From Mimachlamys varia (lineage: Eukaryota > Mollusca > Bivalvia > Pectinida > Pectinidae): a stretch of DNA of 64,000 nt. A program made the position numbers and the translations under genes. The stretch is from contig OX392527.1 in the NCBI GenBank assembly GCA_947623455.1, positions 27,520,201 to 27,584,200 of the forward strand, written 5' to 3'. This document shows, in pieces, positions 50,401 through 60,300 of this stretch. The notes under the pieces are model-generated. The model ran no database searches and was not told where the DNA came from. It saw only the letters and a program-made list of their open reading frames with translations. Within the stretch, counting starts at the first letter, position 1. Each line of letters starts with the position of its first letter.

Positions 50401-53400
50401 ACCAAGTGGAACCTGCATATGGGGAAAGATCCATTCAATGCTTCACAAGATATAACAATATAAACTTTTCATCTTCAAAATCCAAGATGGTCGTCTGTCA
50501 GCCATTTTGTTTTTTTTCTATTAGACCCAAAATCAATAAAGCACAACTAAGTACCAAGGGGAACTTACATATGAAATTTGAGAATGATCCATCCAGTTTT
50601 TCTCAAGAAACAGCGATAACAAACTATTACCAACAAATCCAAGATGTCCGCCTGTTGGCCATATTATTTATCTGATATTTTTCAAAATGGACTATGCACA
50701 ACTAAGCACCAAGGAAAACCTACAGATGAAATTTCAGAATGATCCATCTGGTACTTCTCCAGAAATAACAGTAAAAACCTATTTCTAAAAAATCCAAGAT
50801 GGCCTCCTATCAGCCATATTGTGTATCAGATCTGTTCGAAAATGGACTATGCACAACTAGGCACCAAGGGGAACCTACAGACAACCTACCTACAGAATTA
50901 TCCATTCAGTACTTCTCAAGAAATATCGGTAACAAACTATTTCTAACAAATCCAAGATGGACGACTGTCAGCCACATTGTAAAAACTCAAGAAATAGCTA
51001 TACTAAACTTTCATTTCAAAATCCGAGATGGCCACCTTTGTGTCATTTCGTTTTTTCCGATCAGTCCCAAAATCAACAGAGCAAAACTAGGGACCAAGGG
51101 GACCTACAAACGAAATTTGAATAAGATCAATTCAGTAACTTCTCACGAAAGAGAGATAACAAACTTTCAAATTGACAAAATCCAAGATGGCTGCTTTTCA
51201 GCCATTTTGTTTTCCTGATCAGTCCCAAAATCAAAAAAGGCACCAATTAGAACCTACATATGAAATTTCAGAAAGATCCATCCAGTATTTCTTATGAAAT
51301 AGCAATAACAATGGCAAAATCTAAGATGGCCTCCTTTCAGCCATTTTGTTTTTCCGATCACTCCCAAAATCAAAAGGGCACAACTTAAGGCACCAAGGGG
51401 AACCTACATATGAAATTTGAGTAAGATCCATCAAGTACTTCTCATGAAATAGCGATAACAAAAGTTCAATGTCAAAATCCAAGACAGCCGCCTTTCAGCC
51501 ATTTTGTTTCTCAGAGCAGTCCCAAAATCAAAAGGGCGCAACAAAGCACCATTGGGAACCTACATATGAAAATTGAGTAAGATCATTCAAGAACTTCTGA
51601 AGAAATAGCTACAATAACGAACTTTCAATGGTAAAAACCTACATATGAAATTTGAGAAAGATCCATGCAGTATTTTTCAAGAAATAGTGATAACAAGCTT
51701 TCATTTCAAAATCCAAGATGGCCGCCTTCCAGCCATTTTGTTTTTCCGATCAGTCCTAAAATCAAAAGGGCACAACTAGGCACGAAGGGGAGCCTACATA
51801 TGCAATTTGAGAAAGATCCATTCTGAAATAGCAATAACAAGAATTGTTAGGACAGACGGAAGGACGACGGACCATGGATGCAGGGCAATTTGAATAGCCC
51901 ACCATCTGATGATGGTGGGTTAAAAAGTATTTATATGGAGGAATAATTTCTCTTATGGGACATTAGTTCAGATAACGTATTTCTCCAGCAATAAGCCCAT
52001 GCTTGGTATTAAGCCCAACCCCCACGTTTGACCCCTCCCTTTGCACTGGGGGGGGGGGATGTCTGGTAATAAGCCCAACCCTACTTTTGGGCCTCTGCCA
52101 ACCTGTCCAAATCAGGAGAATGATTGTTGTCTAGAATACTAAGCAAAAACAACGATGTCCGGAAAGTAGACCTCTGAAAGGAAAATTTTGCACATACAAG
52201 TTCTGTGTCATGCTATTAATTAATTGAATGTGTTAATTTACGAAGTTTGTATCTTAATATCTTAATGCACATCAGAGTTTGTTTTCTTTGAATTGGTACG
52301 GAACTGCATGCATATATATATTCATCATCCTAACTTACACAGGCACTCCGACACAAATAATATGTATTGAATTAGTGAACCATTGCATGATTCACAAATG
52401 GACATTTTTTGTTATTACATTGTATATTGAAGTCTATAGCTGTGATGTCATTTGGTGTGGGGTTTTTTTTTTCATTTTATATTGCAATTGTTGATTTTAT
52501 AGAACTTCTATCCATGATACTTCTCTATAAAATTGTTTATTTTCTATCCAAATATCATCTGATTATTACAAATTTTGTCATCTTATCTTTTTAAAAAATA
52601 ATTTTGATTTCATAATTCATGAATTACCATGTATTTTTACCAGTTTCATTTTCATTGTTGTAAATTTGTAATTTATGAATGCGTTATAATGTGACTATAT
52701 CAAATTAAATGGTTTTGATCAAATTAAAGGCCCAATATACGCAACTTTCAGCAAAACTTGAAGCGAAAATCAAGCCTAATTACTTATTATATTTATAGAT
52801 TTAGTAAAGATTAACTGATATCAGCAATATTCAAGATGAATTCTTTCGTGCTTACTGGTACAGCAGCAGTTGAAACAAGGTATTTGTAAACATGCATCCA
52901 ACTCCATTTTTAAACGGTCTTTTACCTTCGGCTTGTTATTAAAGTGTTATATACCTCACCTGAATTATTTTCAATTCTTTGGATTTTTTTGTCAAGAGTT
53001 TCTTGACATAATTATTGCTCAGGTTTACTTCGTTTCAGGCTTATTTTTTGCACATGGATTGGGTTATCAACTTGATTTTCTTCATAATTTTTCTGAATCC
53101 CGAAAAATTTCCTGAGGTTACGTTTATTGTTCCTTTAAGTTAACTACATATATGCTGTTATAGTTAACATCACGATTTACAAGTGAGTACAAACACATGT
53201 AACATATAAAACCTTTTTTGGGATGTTTATAAAGTATTTTTTGTGTCTTTTAGGATGTATTGTATCTCCTGTTTCTTGCATCTAGCTTGTATCTAGGACA
53301 GTACTTGTGAATCAGCCGTTATATAGGGAATATATTTATACATTTACCTCCATTTAGAATTCCAACAGGATTTGCGTCATCAATAATTCTTTTTTTAACA

Positions 53401-54140
53401 TCACTTACAACACTGCTCATTTCTGGCCCATTTTTGAATTTGAAATATTCTTCTAAAGCAGTATCGTTATTTTCTATTTGATCGAGATATTTTTTGCATC
53501 CAGAGTGAAATCTAAGGATACTGTCATCAGTAGTAATGGCCATGGGCACTTGCAATTTTAATTTTTTAGTATCGCCGATTACAACGTCATCATGCGAAAA
53601 TATTTTGATGAATCCATCATGGAATGCTTGTCTACTGTCAGAAGTACGTCCTTTACTCGACACAAAATATTGTATTTTGTCCATTTCTTCTTCGAAAACT
53701 GATTTAAAACGCTGTCCAAATCGCTTGCCAAGTGCAAAAAGTTCCGACTCTCCCGAAGGAGCGAGTGAATGCTCTTTTTCGTATGGAAAGGGGTTTGTCC
53801 ATTTCTCGATAAATTCTGTTTGTGAACTCGGTCTTATGATTGCTTTTGTCAATTTTTGGTGAACTTGATCCATACGTTTTATCCACTTCAAACCTGGATA
53901 TCGAATACCATGTCGAATCAATGAGTTAATGTGAAAACTGACACAGGACTTTGTTTTATCTGGACTGTCTTCTGAATCTTCCTTGACAACTTCTTCATTA
54001 CTTTTGATCCAAAAATATGGAGTCTTTGTGGAAAAGATACATTTGTTCACGAATCGAACATCGCCATGAACAAGTGTATCGATATGTATAATGGTAGTAA
54101 AAAGAAACAAAATGTGGACATGAAACAATGCAGACGACAT
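44464..54140 (-). CDS. MINPP1: Multiple inositol polyphosphate phosphatase 1, complete
   Basis: Histidine phosphatase that dephosphorylates InsP6, InsP5 and related inositol phosphates in the ER lumen. Coding exons in transcript order: 53348-54140, 48274-48395, 46987-47102, 44464-44896; all junctions are in phase and give 487 residues, the size known for the family. The start is the ATG at 54140; the frame is open further upstream but without an ATG. Residues 1 to about 26 form a hydrophobic signal peptide. The catalytic RHGIRYP motif starts at Arg76, and the proton-donor motif HAE is at 354-356 (FAHAETLLPL). The C terminus is KDHDEL, an ER-retention signal. A stretch of nine Asp encoded by (GAT)n lies about 60 residues before the end and is an insertion compared with vertebrate proteins as I recall them. 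A minus-strand AATAAA at 44296-44301 is a candidate poly(A) signal. It shares a short divergent promoter with the cyclophilin. Confidence 0.95.
45016..46678. mobile_element. TTAA-flanked piggyBac-like non-autonomous element (MINPP1 intron 3)
   Basis: The left end TTAAAGGGGCATC..GCGAAAGC and the right end CTTTCGCGTGATGCCCC plus TTAA form inverted ends of about 20 bp with two differences. The TTAA flanks are the piggyBac target. The 1.66-kb interior has no transposase frame. Confidence 0.7.
47240..47370. repeat. Dispersed repeat, inverted relative of 34.38-34.66 kb
   Basis: GCATTCTATAATTTCTAGCA and CCAGCCAATATCTTTTT match the reverse complement of the 34.5-kb repeat. It lies in MINPP1 intron 2. 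Confidence 0.55.
47401..47692. mobile_element. Inverted-repeat element, about 290 bp (MINPP1 intron 2)
   Basis: The arms ACCACCTATGCTCTCTACAC and GTGTAGAGAGCATAGGTGAT pair over about 50 bp (47401-47450 with 47641-47692), including CCCCTGG/CCAGGGG and CTGAAGGC/GCCTTCAG. Confidence 0.75.
47953..48290. repeat. Duplication touching the MINPP1 exon 2 donor
   Basis: GAGGCACAATCACATAT through ATGTATCTTACCTTTAA occurs twice (about 47953-48077 and 48165-48281). The second copy holds the real exon 2 donor (minus-strand GTAAGATACAT). The first carries the same donor but an in-frame stop lies just upstream of it, so it looks non-functional. Confidence 0.6.
48480..49850 (+). repeat. TGACCTTGAAA repeat family with a 550-bp insertion
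   Basis: About six blocks combine TTTGACCYCTGTGACCATGA, GGTCAAGGTCATT and CTTGAAGATTTTAAGACA. The array is interrupted at about 48630-49185 by a different dispersed repeat containing AACAGCCAGGGTCATTTAAG. It lies in MINPP1 intron 1. Confidence 0.7.
49870..49985. repeat. Dispersed repeat fragment (GATCCCAAAGAGATC)
   Basis: Contains CACGGCTGATGATGCATTGC and CAAGAGATCCCAAAGAGATC, including the inverted motif GATCcCaaaGaGATC. It resembles dispersed repeats I associate with bivalves. Confidence 0.4.
50230..51920 (+). repeat. Divergent tandem repeat with AAATCCAAGATGGCCGCC
   Basis: About a dozen units of roughly 110-170 bp combine TCCAAGATGGCCGCC, TTTCAGCCATTTTGTTTTTC, GATCAGTCCCAAAATCAA, GCACCAAGGGGAACCTACAT and TGAGAAAGATCCATCCAGTA. 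The array ends with GACAGACGGAAGGACGACGG and CCACCATCTGATGATGGTGG. Open frames across it are not genes. It lies in MINPP1 intron 1. Confidence 0.85.
52724..53138. mobile_element. TTAA-flanked MITE, copy 2 (MINPP1 intron 1)
   Basis: TTAAAGGCCCAATATACGCA at the left and CCTTTAA at the right. The interior is colinear with 34936-35328 (shared AAAACTTGAAGCGAAAATCA and ATCAGCAATAT). Confidence 0.75.
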
Positions 54141-54348
54141 CTTTCTCTCTCTCTGCTGAGTCTCGCTCAATTAGACGCTTATCATCCGTGATTACGCTTG
54201 CACCAAAAATAAGGGCCCGGATGATCGAGACTAGCACTTCCACTTCCGTTTCCCGCATTTGAGGTCAACTCGGGGTCACAAGCTTTCCACACGTGTGGTT
54301 TTGAGAGTCTTCCTTGCTTCATTCCGGTTCATTCTTTGGTGCTCAACA
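54141..54348. promoter_or_regulatory. Divergent promoter between MINPP1 and cyclophilin
   Basis: Only 208 bp separate the two start codons, so both 5' UTRs and core promoters must lie here unless upstream non-coding exons exist. I see no TATA box. The segment is locally richer in GC and CpG than its surroundings and holds several TTCCG/TTCCGG cores (about 54242-54256 and 54320-54328), the core bound by ETS/GABP factors in many housekeeping bidirectional promoters. Promoter function is inferred from the layout. Confidence 0.65.
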
Positions 54349-57300
54349 ATGTCTCTCCCAAGAGTTTTTTTCGATGTGGCAGCCGGTGGGTCTCGTGTAG
54401 GGAGAATTATAATGGAGGTACTTATATTGTCGTTCTGGCACGCACATGTACCACAGGTGCTTGTGGACATGAATTTGACTATTTTTTCATTGAATGTAGA
54501 AGTAATACACATATACGGTGTTTCATAATGATATAATGCTAAATTATAAAGTTTACAATAACAACCTATGCAGCGTAGCCTTGGCCACAAGCACCTGTGA
54601 CATGTACAGGCACTTGTGACAATCAGAACTGAGAGTACAGTTTGCATCCATAACGAAATTATGCAATGTTATCACATGTACTTACCATAACAGGGGCTTG
54701 GTTTCGGGATTTTGAGCGATATATGGCGTAAATCCTTCCAATTTCGCTATAAAATAAAGGCATGCACACAAGTAAATAATACAAACACTTTTTATCCGCT
54801 GTTTATACACATTCTTAAACCTTAAAACAATTGGGGTGTATCGAGGTATTAAAAAAGCTCGATACCCCCGAAGGTTTAAATGTCTGAAAATCTAACAATT
54901 AGCTAGCATCGACACAACCTTCAACACGATGAAGTAGGTCGATTCATTGGTAGAATTAGAAGCATGCTGGGATGAATGGTCAAATGTTTTAAAACTCTTT
55001 CAGACAAGTTATTCCCAGTAGCTTAAAGGCAAAGGGTACTGCTATTTGGCTGGTAGCATGCTGGGATTAAGGGCTACCACATTAGTTCATATGAATGACC
55101 TAGACGCTAGACCTATTTTCTAGGTCATATGGGTCAAAAGTGTTGAGATCTTCAAGAAACTTCTTCTCATTAACCAGAAGGCATGGGCTACTAATATTTG
55201 ACTAGAGGATGCTTGGGCGAATGACTACCTACATGGTTTGTTCAAATGAATGACCTTGACCTACTTTCTGGGTCAACATCTTAAAAGCTTCAAGCAACTT
55301 CTCAATAAAGGAAAGGCTTTAGTTTGTGACATTCAAAAGATTGACCTTTCAAGGTCACATTGGTCAGATGTGTTAAAAATTCTCAAGTAACTTCATCCAA
55401 TAATGGGTTGCTGAAATTTGGCCTGTAGCATGCTTGAATGACAGGCTATTTGGCTGGTAGTATACTTGATAAAGGTCACAGTGGTAACAAACTAATATCT
55501 TTAGCAATAACCAACAAAAAGACTGAATATTACCCTAAAAATGTAGCAATGTATTTTTTTCAAAATGAAGAAATGTGAGGAATTTCTGTCCAATATCATT
55601 ATCAATTATTAGGAATAAGATTCATCAGTTTGGTATGAATGATATATACTGAGATTGTTTCTTTGTACACAAACAGGAATTGAAAACTTAATTTGTGAGC
55701 TTTCGAAAACGTCTGTTTCCTTTGTCAAGCAATGAGGACAATAGCCGAGTGTCGGTGTTTTGACCGCTGAAATCAGCTCACTACCCAAAATAAGGTGAGT
55801 TGGAGAAGTCAGCTGTCAAAAACGTAGCGCGACATTTCGTCCAAATGTACTCTAGTACTACAGGTAGACAGAGGGACGGGTAAGATGTTTACCCATTCCA
55901 CCCCTTGTTGGATGTTAAACACGAAAGCTCACAAATTCAGTTTTCAATTCCTGTTTGTGTACAAAGAAACAATCTCAGTATATATCATTATCAATTGATT
56001 AACAATAAAAAGAATGCTATATTTTTACAGTAGAGGCCAAGCAGGTTGTAACCTCAACTTGTTACCTGTGATAAGATAGTGTGGGGGGTAGTCCAGTCAA
56101 ATTAGCCAAAATATAGGCCTAACCGGGACAAAATTGCAACAGAATTTATTTTCATATTTTTGGAATGGCGGATACCTATACTGTAACAGAAAAAAAGTCT
56201 ACCAAAGTCTACCTTTAGAAAATCACTTTTTTTGCACTAATTGGGATCAAGAAATAAGCATAATTGCTCAATGGTGCAACTTTAAAATGAAATATTTTTT
56301 TTATATTTAACTAATAACTACATTGTATAACTAGTTAATGTTTAATACAAACAACTAAATTGAATCGATAGAAATTATTGCATCAAGATTTGACAAGAAA
56401 TAATGTACAGTCAAAAGTCACTAAAAAGCATCTGAATGGTGAACATACAAGCTTTTTTTGCATTTTTTAGACAAAAGAAAATAAAAGAATATTATAAGTA
56501 TCATTGCTAGATATGAATTAATCCATTAAAATATTACATATGTATTAAACTTTTTTATTTGAGACATTTCGCTTTCATACAGTTATTGTTTTTTAATCTT
56601 GAAAGTTCTGAATTTATGCAACCTGTATTTTAATAATGCAAAAAGCAAATTGTAAAATTCTTTTCACATGCTTTCATGTATGTACAATGGTTATTTTAAA
56701 TACTTATTTGGTAAGGTCAGTTTGCTAATATATTGATAATCAAATATTCAAAACACTATTACATGTTATTTGGACAGAATGGCAAAAAATGACTAAGTTT
56801 ATCATTCTAAATAATAAAAAAATGCATATCTTTTTTGTGTTTTATCCGATTGCATATATAATTATTAACTTGGCTTGGCTAAAGACAATAAGATTGTCTT
56901 GATGGCTAATGCAGTTTTGATTAGATAAAATATTTTGGGTTGGGTAAAAAATAATTTTTCTTTTATTCCATAACGGTCAGTAGTAAAAATACATTATTTT
57001 CAATTAAAATATTAGATTTTTTGGATATTAAAACTCGGATTGATTGCATTAAAACAACCATTTCATGGAAATAATTATGACAAAGTCTTCATGTAATCTG
57101 ATTAAACTTGGCAGAGAAATAAGGAATTTCGTTGTTCAGAATAGTGGACTTAGCCATTTTTAACTGTTCAGGTAAAACTGAATAAGGTAGTGGTTTCAAG
57201 ATTTGATTTTAAGCATAAAGGCAAAGTTATTTTATCCAATTAAGTATTTAAGATAAACAATGCAAACACTTTAATGAAAATAAAAATGACTTAAGCATTT

Positions 57301-60300
57301 GCCTTCCTTATTATTAAAATACATGCGAAAGAGATATGAAAATGTTTCAATATGGATCTCGAAAAGTGCAGAATCAGCACATTTTGGTGACTTTGATGTT
57401 TAATAACTTTTTTGTATGTTAATCAATCATCAGTTAAATTAAATATTTAAATTAAATACCATTATTTTAAACATCAAATTTAATCTTATTTTGCTACTGG
57501 GAATATTAAATGATATTTTCTGCTCTTAAAATGTGAAAAAGTAAAATATCGTCAAGTAAAATGGATTTTTAGTGATATTGATGGATCAATATTTTTTCAA
57601 CATTACATATCAGAAAAACTATTTTGGCGAATCTGTAATATACATAAACTGGTTATGACATGTAACTATTCATTTTACAATCAGAATTGCTTAATTATTA
57701 GTTATTTCACTTCAAAGTTGGCCCAGTAAGCATTTATGCTGAAATTCTTGACCCCCAATTTGTGCGAAAAAAACGATTTCCCAAAGGCAGATTTTGGGAG
57801 ACTTTTTTCTGTTAAAATATAGGTATCCACCTTCTAGGAAAACTAAAAATAATTTCTGTTGCAATTTTGTCCCGGTTAAACCCTATATTGACTAGACTAG
57901 GGGGGGGGGGAGACCCCACTTAAAATGAAAAATTATTCTTGCTATGTCAATATATGTGTGTGTGTATTTTAAAGTTTTTGTCCTGTTCTTTTCAGTTGAG
58001 GAGTGATGTGGTGCCTAAAACAGCAGGTGAGATCTAGACAGCTGACTCGGTAGAGTATCCTAATCATTAGGAAAATTGTTTTCATGGAGATGAACCTTTA
58101 AAAACATGCATAAATGTTGCAAATGACAACAAATTTATCAGTCCTGCTTAAGTTAGGTATCAAATACTTTTTATGATTAAATGAATACATGTGTAACATA
58201 TGTGCATTGTTTAGATTGCATTGCAAGTGTGAGCTGTAGGGAATTTCCCTTTAGCTCAAGTGTAGAGCATTGGCCGGAGAGCCAAGGGTCGTGTGTTCGA
58301 GCCCCAGCAACGGCACTATCTCTATCACCTTTTCTCGTCTTAATACACATGAATTGCGAGAGGATGTGAAGTTATTTCATTATGTTAAGTTGAAGTAGAT
58401 TGTTGCATGCATGTTAGGTATTTAGTACTCCACACAAAGTAACTTGCCTTGTACCGTGGTCATACTCATTGTACAACATCATCACAATTGTGAATTAGTA
58501 CTCATGTTTGGTTAGTTTGTTATTTTTCATATCAACAGAGAATTTCAGGGCCTTGTGCACAGGTGAAAAAGGATTCGGATATAAAGGATCTTCTTTCCAT
58601 AGAGTCATACCACAGTTTATGTGTCAGGGAGGAGATTTCACGAACCACAATGGAACTGGTGGAAAGAGCATCTATGGGCCTAAGTTTGTAGATGAAAACT
58701 TTAAGCTCAAGCATACTGGAGCAGGTAGTTGTTTTAACTCATTATGAATCATTATGCCCCCTTCTTTGAAGAGTCGTATATTGGTTTGCACATGTCCATT
58801 GGTCCGTTCGTTTGTCGGTTATTAGATCATAATATCTTTTTTTTCTAAATATAAGCCAGGGCTTGATCACCCCTCTTTTTAGGTCTGGTAAACGGACCCA
58901 TTCCCAGTGAAAAAAAGGTATGATTTTCCCCAAATTTCCTATTAAATATTCCCAATTCAGACACTTGAAAAGAAATTGGTGAATTACATGCTTCAGTAAA
59001 CATGTAAACATGTATACCGGTTTGTGAATATTTGGCAGGCAATGTCAGCAGACATCATTTTTATCCATTTTACCAGTGGTATGTAGTGCTGTCACGATAT
59101 ACCGGTATATTGCAATGTGTTAATAGAAATGTGTTGCGCCGCAATACGAAATTGAAATACCGGTTATTGTGGAACAGGTTAATTTTGAGTACTTACATTA
59201 AATCTTGCCTAATTTCCTTTAATATTTTTCATGAATTACAAGAAAAACAGTAAAACAAAGTCATTTCCATGAAACCCTCATTCTACGTATTCTTTTCGAT
59301 AATCTGAATCAGCTTAATGTTTGAACTTTTAAGAGCCCAATCTTTTTCCTCAAGTGTCTCTTCTACTTTGTCAAAATACAACAGCGAGCATGACTGCATG
59401 ATGAGGGCTATATGTAATTGTGTTACAAATAAAAAGGCAAAAAGTGCCATATGGGGGCATTTTTTTCTTAGACAAAACAAACAAACAAAGTCATTTGAAA
59501 CAGGAGTGACAGATTGTCAAATCAATATATTGTGGTATGTTTCATGATACAGTCATTTTGTATTGCAATAAATCGTGGTACAGTTTTTCCGTATCGTGAC
59601 AGCACTAGTGGTATGATATGAATAAAAAGTCAGACTTCTGAGATTATTTTTAACTGAAAGAATTGCTCAAAACTACATCGATCATGCCTTGATGTATATG
59701 CAAGTAGAGGTTTATATATTAAAGAAAAAAAAATATTTGAAATAAAAGTTAAAGGCTTTTAAAAATTACAGGGAGATAAATCCATTACACATTATGCAAA
59801 GAGTTTCTAGACAACAAAGGTGGAAGCCAAGGCAAAGTCAATGGTCCCGCACTTTGTTTAATTACATGTAATAACAAGCTTATTCGTATAATTAATATCC
59901 CCCGCTTTCCCCCACTTTTGTATGAGGGTAATGATATTGTAGGTAAAATGTTTTGAGGTTAGGTTTAAACATATCATTTTCATGCTGTTGACACAAGATG
60001 TATTGCTTGAAAATTCAACAAAAGCTTAAGCCTGATACACCGAAATCGGATGATATTTGTTGTCATGATTGCACAGACATATTAATCAAGGGGCCATGAA
60101 TCCGCCAAATAATATCTGCCAAAAACGGCAATTGAATTTGGTCAAGCCCTTTAGACATTAAACCTTGTAACCAAGTTTCAAGAAAATTGCATAATATTTG
60201 TTGTCATTATTGCACAGAAATGAAACATGCCAGACAGACGGACCAAGCCAGATTAATATCCCCTGTTTCGGTGAAATCAGGGGATAATAACTGACCTTAC

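Noticed and set aside
50244..51218. Two open frames of about 140 codons
   Set aside because: They run across tandem repeat units with no conserved domain and no splice context.
54141..54170. Ten extra N-terminal codons for MINPP1 upstream of the ATG
   Set aside because: The frame is open but its first codon is TTG, which is not a normal start in animals; the ATG at 54140 gives the family length of 487.
53998..54258. Minus-strand frame overlapping the MINPP1 start
   Set aside because: Alternative frame of MINPP1 exon 1 and its promoter.
58250..58330. Possible tRNA gene
   Set aside because: The A and B boxes are present but the anticodon loop and acceptor stem do not form a proper cloverleaf; a SINE head fits better.
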